From Microbacterium sp. RU33B (GTDB taxonomy: Bacteria; Actinomycetota; Actinomycetes; Actinomycetales; Microbacteriaceae): DNA of 64,000 bases. The notes below the pieces were generated by a model, which saw only the letters and a list, made by a program, of their open reading frames with translations, had not been told where the DNA came from and made no database searches. The position numbers and the translations under genes were made by a program. The stretch spans positions 992,001 to 1,056,000 of the forward strand of contig NZ_FTPO01000001.1 of NCBI RefSeq assembly GCF_900155915.1, given 5' to 3'. Numbering within the stretch: position 1 is the first letter of the stretch; each line of letters starts with the position of its first letter. Below, in pieces: positions 45,497 to 54,479 of the stretch.

Positions 45497-47766
45497 GCAC
45501 GACCGCCACCCGACAGACGGCGACGCCCCCGATCGAACTCAACATCTCGGGCATGAGCTGCGCGGCGTGCGCCGGGCGGGTCGAGCGGGCGCTGAACCGC
45601 ATCGAGGGAGTCGATGCGGTCGTCAACTACGCCACCGAGCGTGCCGTCGTGAGCGGACTCGAGCCCGCGCGCGAGTCCGAAGCCGTCGATGCGGTCACCC
45701 GGGCGGGGTACGGTGCGGAAGTCCGCGTGGATGCCGCGGACGAGTGGACCCGCCGCAGCAACGAGACCCGCATCACGGGCCTGCGGCGGCGCCTCGTCCT
45801 CGCCGCGCTGCTCACGATCCCGCTGATGGATCTGACCCTGATCCTCGCCCTCGTGCCGGGGCTGCGCTTCCCGCACTGGGAGCTGGTGTGCATCGCGCTC
45901 GCCCTTCCCATCGTGACGTGGTGCGCCTGGCCGTTCCACCGCGCGACACTCCGCAATCTCCGCCACGGTGCGGTCAGCATGGACACGCTCGTCTCCCTGG
46001 GGATCGCCGCATCCTTCGGCTGGGCGCTGGTGACCGTGCTGCTGGGATCGGATGCCGCCGGCTACTGGATCGGCTACGGCCCCACCCCTCCCGGAGCGAA
46101 CGCGATCTACCTCGATGTCGCCGCGGGGATGACCACATTCCAGCTCGCGGGGCGCTACTTCGAGGCCCGCTCGCGGCGCAAGGCGGGAGACGTGCTCGAC
46201 GCGCTCGCGGCGCTGGCGCCGGCGAACGCGCGGATCCGTCGCGACGGAGACGAGATCGTGATCCCGATCGGCGACGTGCGCGTCGGCGACGTCGCCGTCG
46301 TACTTCCGGGCGAGACCCTTCCGGTCGACGGAGAGGTCGTCGAGGGCTGGGCGGCGGTGGACACGAGCGCGATGACAGGGGAGCCGGTGCCCCGTGAGGC
46401 CGGCCCCGGGAAACAGGTCATGGCCGGCACGATCAGTACGAACGGGCGGCTCGTCGTCGACGTGACGGCGGTCGGCACGCGCACGCAGCTCGCACAGCTG
46501 GCGACTCTCGCGGAGCGCGCGCAGGAGTCCAAGGCGCGCATCCAGTCCCTCGTCGACAGGATCGTGCAGTGGTTCGTGCCGAGCATCATCCTGCTCTCGA
46601 TCGCGGTCACCGCCGGATGGATGCTGACCGGCGCCGAGCCTGCGCGCGCGATCTCGATCGGCGTCGCCGTGCTCATCATCGCCTGCCCGTGCGCCCTCGG
46701 GCTCGCCACCCCGACCGCGCTCATGGTGGGTGTCGGACGAGGTGCGCAGCTCGGCATCCTCATCAAGGGTCAGGGGGCGCTCGAGGCATCCGGACGCATC
46801 GACACCGTGGTGCTCGACAAGACGGGCACGCTGACCGAAGGCGTCATGCGGGTGGTCGAGCAGTCCGTCCACGAGACGATCGCGCCGCACGACGCGCTGC
46901 GCTGGGCGGCCGCGCTCGAGTCGGGCTCGACGCATCCCGTCGCCCTGGCCGTCGTGGAGCACGCGAAGGCGTCGATCGCCGACATCCCCGCCGTCGAGGG
47001 CTTCCGCGTGCGACCCGGACTGGGGGTGGAGGGTCAGGTCGCCGGTTCCTCCGTCGCGATCGGCGGACCCCGCCTCGTGGCGGAGATCTCGGCGACGATC
47101 GCCCCTGCCCTCACCGCCGCGATCGAGCGCGCACGCGAGTCAGGCGCCTCGCCGATCGTGCTGGTGCGAGACCGGCGCGCGGTGGCCGTCCTGGCTGTCG
47201 AGGACCGGGTGCGGGCGAGCGCTCCGGGCGCCGTCGCGACGCTGGCGGCACTGGGCATGCGCACCGTCCTCCTCACCGGCGACGATGATGCGGCGGCGCG
47301 ACGCGTCGCGAGTGCGGTGGGCATCGACGACATCCGCTCGCAGGTCACTCCGATCGAGAAGGCGCAGGTGATCGCCGACCTCCGCGCCGCCGGGCACCGT
47401 GTGGCGATGGTCGGCGACGGCATCAACGATGCGGCGGCGCTGGCCGGGGCCGATCTGGGGATGGCGATCGTCAGCGGTACCGACGTCGCGCTCAAGTCGG
47501 CCGACATCATCCTGGTCCGCGACGACCTCACCGTGGTGCCGGACGCGATCGGCCTGTCGCGGCGAACGCTGCGCACCATCAGGGGCAACCTGCTGTGGGC
47601 ATTCGGCTACAACATCGCGGCGATCCCGCTCGCCGCGGCTGGACTGCTCAATCCTCTGATCGCCGCTGCGGCGATGTCGCTGTCGTCGGTGTTCGTCGTG
47701 TGGAACAGTCTCCGGCTGCGCAGCTACTCGCCGAAGCGGCTGGACGATGATCGCTACATGTCGTAG
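45493..47766 (+). CDS. copA: copper-exporting P1B-type ATPase
   Basis: 757 residues. The order is an N-terminal HMA domain (GMSCAACAGR), an actuator domain with TGEP, the membrane CPC motif (IACPCALGLATPTAL), the phosphorylation site DKTGTLTEG, the HP dipeptide (STHPVAL) and the hinge MVGDGINDAAAL. Helix-8 YN and MSxxS motifs (NIAAIPLAAAG, AMSLSSVFVVWNSLRL) indicate Cu(I) specificity. It pumps Cu(I) out of the cytoplasm. It ends the operon; a dyad overlaps its stop codon. Confidence 0.95.
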   Translation: MSTTATRQTATPPIELNISGMSCAACAGRVERALNRIEGVDAVVNYATERAVVSGLEPARESEAVDAVTRAGYGAEVRVDAADEWTRRSNETRITGLRRRLVLAALLTIPLMDLTLILALVPGLRFPHWELVCIALALPIVTWCAWPFHRATLRNLRHGAVSMDTLVSLGIAASFGWALVTVLLGSDAAGYWIGYGPTPPGANAIYLDVAAGMTTFQLAGRYFEARSRRKAGDVLDALAALAPANARIRRDGDEIVIPIGDVRVGDVAVVLPGETLPVDGEVVEGWAAVDTSAMTGEPVPREAGPGKQVMAGTISTNGRLVVDVTAVGTRTQLAQLATLAERAQESKARIQSLVDRIVQWFVPSIILLSIAVTAGWMLTGAEPARAISIGVAVLIIACPCALGLATPTALMVGVGRGAQLGILIKGQGALEASGRIDTVVLDKTGTLTEGVMRVVEQSVHETIAPHDALRWAAALESGSTHPVALAVVEHAKASIADIPAVEGFRVRPGLGVEGQVAGSSVAIGGPRLVAEISATIAPALTAAIERARESGASPIVLVRDRRAVAVLAVEDRVRASAPGAVATLAALGMRTVLLTGDDDAAARRVASAVGIDDIRSQVTPIEKAQVIADLRAAGHRVAMVGDGINDAAALAGADLGMAIVSGTDVALKSADIILVRDDLTVVPDAIGLSRRTLRTIRGNLLWAFGYNIAAIPLAAAGLLNPLIAAAAMSLSSVFVVWNSLRLRSYSPKRLDDDRYMS
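47754..47766 (+). promoter_or_regulatory. CTAC-N5-GTAG dyad, site 5
   Basis: CTAC-ATGTC-GTAG followed by AGT, overlapping the copA stop codon. It is a perfect dyad, but it is partly coding and the next gene is a remnant, so it may be a relic promoter or chance. Confidence 0.4.
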
Positions 47767-47794
47767 AGTAAAATCAGACAACTGAAGAGGCAGC

Positions 47795-47824
47795 GGCGGG
47801 CTGGGTCGTCACCCTGGGCCCGCC
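47795..47824 (+). terminator. terminator of the copper operon
   Basis: GGCGGGC and GCCCGCC arms with an inner GGGT/ACCC pair, 29 bases downstream of the copA stop, followed by GTTGTC. Confidence 0.55.
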
Positions 47825-47848
47825 GTTGTCGCACCACGGAGGGCATCG

Positions 47849-48046
47849 ATGAGGTCGACGACGACCACGAGGTATCTCCTGTCCTGCGCCGCCATCGGCG
47901 CGGCAGGGGCCGTGCTGCTTATCCCCGCCAACAATCTCGCCATCGCACTCGGCACCGCGCTGCCGTTCCTCTACGCGGCGATGGTGGGAGTCTGGCTGCT
48001 TCCGTCCGCCCTCGCGATGGCCCTCATCCGCCGCCCCGGGGCCGGG
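47849..48046 (+). pseudogene. ECF transporter S component (YkoE-like), 5' fragment
   Basis: 66 codons from ATG 47849, with a GGAGGG ribosome site, encode two membrane helices (YLLSCAAIGAAGAVLLIPAN, LYAAMVGVWLLPSALAMALI) ending in RRPGAG, the start of YkoE-type thiamine-precursor transporters. After 48046 the reading makes no sense, and the DNA becomes the reverse strand of another gene. The remaining two thirds of the gene are gone. Confidence 0.65.
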
Positions 48047-48049
48047 GTG

Positions 48050-48172
48050 CAGCACGGCGAAGAACGTCAGTCCCGCGGCAGCGTCCACGCATCCGTCCGC
48101 GATGAACTCCTGGACGGTTCGCCGACCCACGTACGACCAGGTCTGCGGTTCGATCTGCGTCGGGCGCGACAC
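48050..48172 (-). pseudogene. YihY/BrkB-type membrane protein, N-terminal fragment
   Basis: The minus strand reads TWSYVGRRTVQEFIADGCVD then AAAGLTFFAVL, which matches the start of YihY/BrkB proteins (RTxxEFxxDxCxDxAAALTYYAVLA). The match stops exactly where the ykoE fragment ends, so a deletion joined two genes tail to tail at about 48047. Confidence 0.6.
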
Positions 48173-48179
48173 CGGCGCA

Positions 48180-48784
48180 GGAGCACCGGGCCTCGTCGCG
48201 TCGGCGGGTGACCGACAAGAGTGGGTGGAGGGCGTCGGCCGTGCGTCCCGCCGTCGCCTGGACGAACACCTCGACGTCGTGTTCCCGGGCCGCGCGATCG
48301 AGGGCCGCCACGTCGACCGACACGACGAAGCCGGTCGTCTTGGTGAAGATCGGCTGCGCGTGAGAAGACACCGCGCTCACGTCTGTTCGCGCCGAGCGTC
48401 GGAGCCCCGGCATACGCGCACAGCGACTCCGTCGCCGCCTCCTCGACGCGATCGATGACGTCGGCCATGCGGCCGAAGTCCGCCAGGTGGGCGATCCAGC
48501 GCATCAATGTGACGACGACGATCGCGATGACGGTGAGCGTGCCGAAGAAGAGGATCGTGCGGCCCTGCTCGGTGTGGTACCCCGTGGAGAGGGCGATAAT
48601 CCCCACCATCGAGAAGACGAAGGCTCCGATGAAGACCGACAGCGAGCTCTGGGAGGTCGGGTCGGCGATCGGCGGCCAGAGCGAACACCGCCGCGATCAC
48701 CACGTAGAACGTGGCACGGACCCAGACCTTCTTGGTGAGTCGTCGGAGTGCCGCCCCCGCGGCCGTGCGGGAAGGAGACGCCAT
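48180..48784 (-). pseudogene. DUF2254-like membrane protein, frameshifted
   Basis: Pieces of one protein occur in three frames in order: the N-terminus (TKKVWVRATFYVVIAAVFAL, from ATG 48784), then GRTILFFGTLTVIAIVVVTL with ADVIDRVEEAATESLCAYAG, then TGFVVSVDVAALDRAAREHD. These are DUF2254-type segments: membrane helices followed by a soluble domain. At least two frameshifts, near 48680 and between about 48390 and 48440, and loss of the C-terminus make it non-functional. Confidence 0.6.
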
Positions 48785-48793
48785 CCGTCCACT

Positions 48794-49657
48794 CTATGCG
48801 GCGGGTCGCCCCGGACCCGCTGACACCGGCGGAGTCTCGGACGCGGCCGCGGACGGCCGCCAGAGAGCGACGTCGGCGAAGAGTTCGGCGAGCGTCTCAC
48901 GCTGCTGCGCGATCCCGTCCATCACCGCCCGGACCGCGTGAAGGCCTTCCGCGGTGGCTTCGAGGACGACGGCGCGCCGGTCTTCGGGCAGAGCGTCGCG
49001 GCGCCGGTCGACGAAGCCCTTCGCGCACAGCTGATCGACGATGTAGGCCACGCCCGCACGGGACACCCCCAGCGACGGCGCGAGGTCGTTCGGGCGCACC
49101 AGGCCCTGAGTGGCGATCTGCACCAGTGCGGCGCGCTGGCGTGCGGCGAGCCGGCCCTCGGTCGCCGTATCCGGCATGACGCGCACGAGGGCCACACCGG
49201 CCTCGCAGACACGACGGAGCAGTTCGATCGGGTCTGCTGAGGCGGCGGGACCGCGCGGGGCGTGCGCGGGAAGCATCCCCAGACTGATCTCACGCGCGAT
49301 GTCGGTGCTCCGACCGAAGAACGCGGTCATCGTGGTGCGCAGGGCCTGTGCCCGCTGCTCTCCGCGGGCGGTGAGGATCACCTCGACCGCTCGTCCGTCC
49401 GCCTGCGACGCCCGCGTGGTCACCAGTCCCTCCGCGCGCAGGCGCGACAGCATCCGCGAGACGGCGCGCCGATCCAGACCGCTGAGTTCGGAGAGCCGCC
49501 GGGTCGTCACGGGTCGATCGACCACGATGGCCGCGATCGCGAGGATGTCTTCGATCTCGGCCCATTTCGTGCCGAACGCCTCATCGAAGGCATGCGTCAT
49601 CTCATCGTTGAACCGCCCCAGCAGTTCCATGGCCCGATTCGGCGCCGTCGCGTCCAT
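48794..49657 (-). CDS. double MarR-domain transcription regulator
   Basis: 287 residues from ATG 49657. Two winged-helix units are visible: residues ~45-95 (PVTTRRLSELSGLDRRAVSR, then GLVTTRASQADGRAVEVILT) and ~170-240 (LVRPNDLAPSLGVSRAGVAYI, then GFVDRRRDALPEDRRAVVLE). Each ends in the MarR wing. Tandem MarR domains in one chain are less usual than the dimeric single-domain form. It is divergent from the next gene, which it may control. Confidence 0.8.
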   Translation of the reverse strand: MDATAPNRAMELLGRFNDEMTHAFDEAFGTKWAEIEDILAIAAIVVDRPVTTRRLSELSGLDRRAVSRMLSRLRAEGLVTTRASQADGRAVEVILTARGEQRAQALRTTMTAFFGRSTDIAREISLGMLPAHAPRGPAASADPIELLRRVCEAGVALVRVMPDTATEGRLAARQRAALVQIATQGLVRPNDLAPSLGVSRAGVAYIVDQLCAKGFVDRRRDALPEDRRAVVLEATAEGLHAVRAVMDGIAQQRETLAELFADVALWRPSAAASETPPVSAGPGRPAA

Positions 49658-49748
49658 GCTCGTCCCCGCTCCCCGACACCATTCAAGCAGGCACGAAGGG
49701 AGGGGCACGTCCTCGCTGGTCGCCGACTGCTCCGCTAGCGTCGTCGGC

Positions 49749-50468
49749 ATGAGCATCCATCTCGTGGGCGGCGGGCGCGACGAGGCGCGCTGCGCGGCTG
49801 TGCTCGCGCCGTTCGTGACGGAGGCGAGGGATGCCGCGGCATCCGCCGGCCTCGTCATCGCTCTCCTGCTCGTGCTCGAGCCGGACGACGACGAGACGAT
49901 CGCGCGCTTCACGTCGGTGCTCGCCGCCGCCGGGGCGTCCGCCGACGAGATCAGGGTCGTGGCGATCGTCGAGGGCGATCGCTTCGCCCTCGACGCGGTG
50001 GAGGGCGCCCACGGCATCTTCGTCGGCGGCGGACTCACGCCCGCCTACCACGATGCGTTCGACGGCATCGGAGATGCCGTGAGGCAGCGCGTCGCGGCGG
50101 GAGCTGCCTATGCGGGCTTCTCCGCGGGCGCCGCCATCGCGGCGACGGCGGCGCTCGTCGGCGGCCATCGTCTCGGTGACATCGAGGTCGCGCCGGAGGA
50201 GACGGGCGAGGAGCTCGACGGCCTCGAGGTGCGGCCCGGTCTCGGGCTCGTCGAGTTCACCGTCGATGTGCATGCGGCGCAGTGGGGCACGATCGCCCGC
50301 CTCCTCTCCGCCGTGGAGGCCGGACTCACCGCGCGCGGTGCCGCGATCGACGAGCACACCGCGCTCGTGGTGGACGGCGCGGGGGAGAGTGTCCGCGGCG
50401 GCGGCCGCGTCTGGTGGGTGGAGTCCCAGGCATCCGGAGTCTCCGTCACGACCCGCGCCGCGAGCTGA
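49749..50468 (+). CDS. peptidase S51 / cyanophycinase-like protein
   Basis: 239 residues. IHLVGGGRDE at the start, GIFVGGGLTPAYHDAF and the nucleophile elbow AGFSAGAAIAA place it in the S51 family (dipeptidase E, cyanophycinase), which uses a Ser on a class I glutamine-amidotransferase fold. It would act on Asp-containing peptides in the cytoplasm. Substrate unproven. Confidence 0.8.
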   Translation: MSIHLVGGGRDEARCAAVLAPFVTEARDAAASAGLVIALLLVLEPDDDETIARFTSVLAAAGASADEIRVVAIVEGDRFALDAVEGAHGIFVGGGLTPAYHDAFDGIGDAVRQRVAAGAAYAGFSAGAAIAATAALVGGHRLGDIEVAPEETGEELDGLEVRPGLGLVEFTVDVHAAQWGTIARLLSAVEAGLTARGAAIDEHTALVVDGAGESVRGGGRVWWVESQASGVSVTTRAAS

Positions 50469-50478
50469 TCCGGCGCGG

Positions 50479-51804
50479 TCAGTCCGCCCAGACCCGATCG
50501 ATCGGGATGTCGCGCTGCAGGATGCGCTGCGCGGCGCGATGACCGGAGAGCATCGCCGCCGGCACCGTGGCGGGGTCGTCGGTCCACGTGGCCTCGCCGG
50601 CGAGATGGAGCACCCCGCCGACCGGCGTGGAGAGGTCGTCGTGGTCGTCGGTGGTCGACCCCACGGTCATGTACGCGTACGATCCGTGCGCGAACGGATC
50701 TCCCTGCCAGTCGGTGATGCTCACGCTCGTCGGACGCTCCACACGGTCGCCGTAGAGGCGGGTCAGCTGCGCGAGCACCGAGTCGACCACCTCCGCCTCG
50801 CTCCAGTCGCGGATCTCGACGGCCGTGGGTCCGGCGGCGAACGTCAGGAGCGTCGGCTCCCCGTGGAGGGCGGTGAGGTCGTACCAGGAGTGCCAGCGAC
50901 GACCTTCCGGCCCCTGCTGGCGGATGGCGTACACGCCGTCGTCCCAGAAGGTCCGTGGAAAGCGCAGGAACACCTTCTCGAAGGCGTTCATCGCAAGGCG
51001 GCCCAGAGCTCCCGCGACCGGTTCGGGGAGGGCGGGCTCGATCGAGAAGTCGTCCGCCTGCAGCACCCCGACCGGCACCGTGACGACGGCGGTGTCCGCC
51101 CGCAGCTCGCCGCGATCGGCGGTGATGACGACGCCGTCCGCAGACCACCGCACGCGCGACACGACGTGATCGAGCCGGATGTCGAGACCGTCCGCGAGGT
51201 GCGCGGGGAGCCGGTCGTAGCCGTCGGGGAAGACGACCTCATCGCCGTCGATCGAGTCGTCGTCGAGGCCATGGGCCGCCATGTCTTCGATCCATGCCCC
51301 GTACTGCTCCTCCGAGCGGTGCTCGAGGTACTCGCGGACGCGCTGCGTGCGATCCTCGTCCCACGGCTGCCGGGCGAGCGCCTCCTCGGTCACGTCGCGG
51401 TACGACGCATCCGGAGCGGAGGCGGCCACGACGTCTGCAAGGGTGGCGTCGAGCGTGCGGATGTCGTCGGCGAACGCGTGTGCCTCGGCATCCGACAGCC
51501 TCTCACCGTCCGGTCCGTAGTACGCGATGGGCCGGCTGTCGGGCTGATAGCCGCCGACCGTGAACTCGACCGTCCGCATGCCGAATGCCGCGGCCGCCGC
51601 GGCCACCGGGCTGTCGAGGATGCCGTGGATCCACGAGGCTCCGAGATCGGTGACGTGTCCGTCGGAGCGGTCGGTCCAGACCCGGCCGCCGACGCGGTCG
51701 CGGGCCTCCAGCACGACCACCCGGCGACCGGCATCGGTCAGCAGACGGGCCGCGGTGAGGCCGGCGACCCCCGCCCCGACCACGATCGTGTCGACGTGCT
51801 CCAT
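50479..51804 (-). CDS. flavin-containing amine oxidase
   Basis: 441 residues from ATG 51804. An FAD-binding [13 protein letters not shown] and [12 protein letters not shown] open the protein; GASWIHG follows, and [10 protein letters not shown] near the end closes the flavin site. This matches the monoamine/polyamine oxidase family. No signal peptide, so it is cytoplasmic. It converges on the S51 gene. Confidence 0.88.
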   Translation of the reverse strand: MEHVDTIVVGAGVAGLTAARLLTDAGRRVVVLEARDRVGGRVWTDRSDGHVTDLGASWIHGILDSPVAAAAAAFGMRTVEFTVGGYQPDSRPIAYYGPDGERLSDAEAHAFADDIRTLDATLADVVAASAPDASYRDVTEEALARQPWDEDRTQRVREYLEHRSEEQYGAWIEDMAAHGLDDDSIDGDEVVFPDGYDRLPAHLADGLDIRLDHVVSRVRWSADGVVITADRGELRADTAVVTVPVGVLQADDFSIEPALPEPVAGALGRLAMNAFEKVFLRFPRTFWDDGVYAIRQQGPEGRRWHSWYDLTALHGEPTLLTFAAGPTAVEIRDWSEAEVVDSVLAQLTRLYGDRVERPTSVSITDWQGDPFAHGSYAYMTVGSTTDDHDDLSTPVGGVLHLAGEATWTDDPATVPAAMLSGHRAAQRILQRDIPIDRVWAD

Positions 51805-51896
51805 GGTGACCTCCCCGGTGAGTGCGCACGCGCGCGATCCGACGCTATCGCTCGCAGCCCCGGTGGGGGAGTCACCGCACGGCGGGCGGTGCCGCG

Positions 51897-52196
51897 TCAG
51901 GCGACCTGGACTTCCTTCCAGAACGCGACGTATCCGGAGAAGTCGGTGCCGACGCGCTCGATGGCCGTGGGGTAGGGCTCGGGATAGGTCCACGCGCGGT
52001 CGGCCAGCGTCTCGCCGTCGACGACGGTGGAGTAGTACTGGCAGGCGCCCTTCCACGGACACGTGTAGGGCGTGGGGCTCGTCTCCAGGAGCGAGAAGTC
52101 GACGCTCGCCGGGGGGAAGTACCAGTTGCCCTCGATCCGGACGAGGTCGGACTCCTCCGCCTCGGCGATGACCGTTCCGTTGAGTGTTGCGCGCAT
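51897..52196 (-). CDS. DUF427-domain protein
   Basis: 99 residues, about the family's full length. Conserved features are [31 protein letters not shown] and [11 protein letters not shown]. Function unknown in the family; a small beta-rich cytoplasmic protein. Confidence 0.88.
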   Translation of the reverse strand: MRATLNGTVIAEAEESDLVRIEGNWYFPPASVDFSLLETSPTPYTCPWKGACQYYSTVVDGETLADRAWTYPEPYPTAIERVGTDFSGYVAFWKEVQVA

Positions 52197-52277
52197 GTCG
52201 TCTCCCTGGTCGCGTCGCCGGATGCCGTCATCCGGCGATGTCTTCAGCGTAGGCGCGATCCGCGCGCCGGGCTCCGG

Positions 52278-53318
52278 TCAGACGAAGCGGACCCAGTTCG
52301 CGCCGCGACCGGTCTCGGCCCGCTGCAGGAGCTCGAGACGGTCGCCCTCGACGGCGTAGAGCGAGACCGTCGTGGACTTCTCGCCCGCCGCGACGAGGTG
52401 CGCGCCGTCGGGGCTCACGGCGAACCCGCGCGGCTGCTGCTCCGTCGTCGTGAACCGCTCCGCGGCGGCGACCGTGCCGTCGTCGTTCACGCCGAGCATG
52501 CCGAGGGTGCTCTCGGTGCGCTCCGACGCCCAGAGCGAGCGGCCGCCGGCGCCGAGATGCAGATCCGCGCCCCAGATGTAGTGGTGCTCGAGCGGGTCGG
52601 CTCCGAAGACGCTGTGGCCGAGTCCTTTCGAGACGTCGTACGCCGTGGCGGTGCTGCGCAGCTCGAGCACGCCCGTCTCCCCGTCGCGAGCGAAGTCGAG
52701 CACCTCGCCGGAGAACTCCGTCAGCACGTAGACGGCGTCCTGCGCCGGGCTGAGGACGAGATGACGCGGCCCGCTGCCGGCGGGGGCCGAGACTGTCGCG
52801 GGTTCGAGCGGCACGAGTCGAAGGTCGTCTGCGATCTCGTACTGCGCGACGAGATCGGCGCCCAGCGAGACGAAGTAGGCGAACCTGCCGTCGCTGCTCG
52901 GCAGCACCGAGTGCAGGTTCGGGAGTTCCACGCGCGAGATCGGCTCTCCCACGACGCCGTCCGCCACGGGCGCGATGATGCCGTAGCCGCCGCCGTACGA
53001 CGCACCGAGGAGGGCGGTGCCGTCGCGTGTCAGGGCGAGGTAGTTCATGCCGCCGTCGGGGAGGTCGAGCCGCGTGCGCGGCTCCAGTGCTCCCGTGGTG
53101 CGTTCGAGCTGCAGTGTGAGGATGCCGGCCGGCTGGCCGTCGCCGGCACCCTTCACGGCGGCGAACACGAGATCGCTCGCGGGATCGTGCACGAAGGTCG
53201 AGCATCCGGTCACTCCCTCGGTCACCGCGATGCGATCGAGAGCGCCGTCGGAGAAGCGGAACGTGCTGATCGAGCCGTCGCCGGCGTTCGCGACGAGGAC
53301 GAGAGAGGTATCGGTCAC
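52278..53318 (-). CDS. lactonase-family beta-propeller protein
   Basis: 346 residues from GTG 53318, chosen because the residues before it (from an ATG at 53366) overlap the promoter side and do not fit the family. It has seven-bladed YkgE/Pgl-type repeats: LVANAGDGSISTF, MNYLALTRDGTALLGASYGGG, GPRHLVLSPAQDAVYVL, PRGFAVSPDGAHLVAAGE. The family includes 6-phosphogluconolactonase, but the reaction here is unproven. Cytoplasmic. Confidence 0.82.
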   Translation of the reverse strand: MTDTSLVLVANAGDGSISTFRFSDGALDRIAVTEGVTGCSTFVHDPASDLVFAAVKGAGDGQPAGILTLQLERTTGALEPRTRLDLPDGGMNYLALTRDGTALLGASYGGGYGIIAPVADGVVGEPISRVELPNLHSVLPSSDGRFAYFVSLGADLVAQYEIADDLRLVPLEPATVSAPAGSGPRHLVLSPAQDAVYVLTEFSGEVLDFARDGETGVLELRSTATAYDVSKGLGHSVFGADPLEHHYIWGADLHLGAGGRSLWASERTESTLGMLGVNDDGTVAAAERFTTTEQQPRGFAVSPDGAHLVAAGEKSTTVSLYAVEGDRLELLQRAETGRGANWVRFV

Positions 53319-53413
53319 TCTTCGATCGTAGGGCGGCGAGGGTGCGCCGACCCGTGCGTCGCGCAACCCCCATACGAACTGAACGCGTTCAGAAATACGG
53401 CTAGGCTTGAACC

Positions 53414-54418
53414 ATGGCTCAGCAGACGCGCCCGATCGCAGTCATCGCGGGAGCGAGCGGCTTCGTGGGCGGCGCGGTCACGAAGGCACTCGCAGACGAC
53501 GGCTACGAAGTCCGCCGCATCGGGCGGCGCGAGAAGATCGGCTGGAACGACGCCGGTGCTCTCGCCGCGGCGGTCGACGGAGCGGAGGTCATCATCAATT
53601 TCGCCGGCGCATCGGTGAACTGCCGGTACACCGATGCGAACCGCGACGAGATCCTGCGATCGCGCGTCGACACGACGTCTGCTCTCCGCCGCGCGATCGA
53701 ATCCGCGGCCCACCCGCCAGGACTCTGGCTGAACTCCTCGACCGCGACGATCTACCGCCACTCCATGGATCGACCGAACACCGAGGCCGACGGCCGGATC
53801 GGCGAGGGCTTCTCGGTCGACGTCGCCTCGTCGTGGGAGCGCGAGCTGTTCGCCGGCGAGCTCCCGCACACGCGGCGGGTGGCCATGCGGATGGCGATCG
53901 TCCTCGGCGACGGACCGGCCACCGCCCTGCTCGTCCGGCTCGCCCGGACCGGCCTCGGCGGTCCGCAGATCGACGGCTGGTGTCCGCCGCACCGGCGCTA
54001 CCGCAGCATCGGCGCACCTGCGACCGGCGGCCCGCGGGCTCCGTGGCATCGCACGCACGGGCGTCAGCGGTTCAGCTGGGTGCACATCGACGACGTCGTG
54101 GGCGCGATCCGGTTCCTCCTCGAGCACCCCGGCCTGTCCGGCCCCGTCAACATCGCGAGCCCGCATCCGAGCGACAACCGCACCCTCATGCGCACGCTCC
54201 GCGGCGTCGTCGGCATGCCGATCGGGCTCCCGGCGTGGCGATTGATGCTGGAGCCGGCGATGTGGGTTCTCCGCACCGAGCCGGAGCTCGTCCTGAAGAG
54301 CCGCTGGGTGCTGCCCGGCGTGCTGACCGATGCCGGGTACACGTTCCGGCATCCGGAGCTGGAACCGGCCCTGCGGGACGTCGCAGCCGGGCGGAACCGA
54401 GCGCGCCGGCGACACTGA
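53414..54418 (+). CDS. TIGR01777-type NAD-dependent epimerase-like protein
   Basis: 334 residues. The Rossmann start AVIAGASGFVGGAVTKAL, NFAGASVNCRYT, WLNSSTATIYRH and FSWVHIDDVVGAIRFLLEH are diagnostic of the TIGR01777 (DUF1731) group of short-chain epimerase-like proteins. The C-terminal DUF1731 piece is PELVLKSRWVLPGVLTDAGY. Substrate unknown. Confidence 0.88.
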   Translation: MAQQTRPIAVIAGASGFVGGAVTKALADDGYEVRRIGRREKIGWNDAGALAAAVDGAEVIINFAGASVNCRYTDANRDEILRSRVDTTSALRRAIESAAHPPGLWLNSSTATIYRHSMDRPNTEADGRIGEGFSVDVASSWERELFAGELPHTRRVAMRMAIVLGDGPATALLVRLARTGLGGPQIDGWCPPHRRYRSIGAPATGGPRAPWHRTHGRQRFSWVHIDDVVGAIRFLLEHPGLSGPVNIASPHPSDNRTLMRTLRGVVGMPIGLPAWRLMLEPAMWVLRTEPELVLKSRWVLPGVLTDAGYTFRHPELEPALRDVAAGRNRARRRH

Positions 54419-54479
54419 CACGTCGCTCGCCCGGCCCGCGTGGAGCGTGCGCCCCCGTGCCCGCGCGCCACGGGGGAGG

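Noticed and set aside
47825..47848. possible TPP riboswitch before the ykoE fragment
   Set aside because: YkoE genes are often TPP-controlled, but none of the conserved TPP elements is present; the hairpin reads as a terminator.
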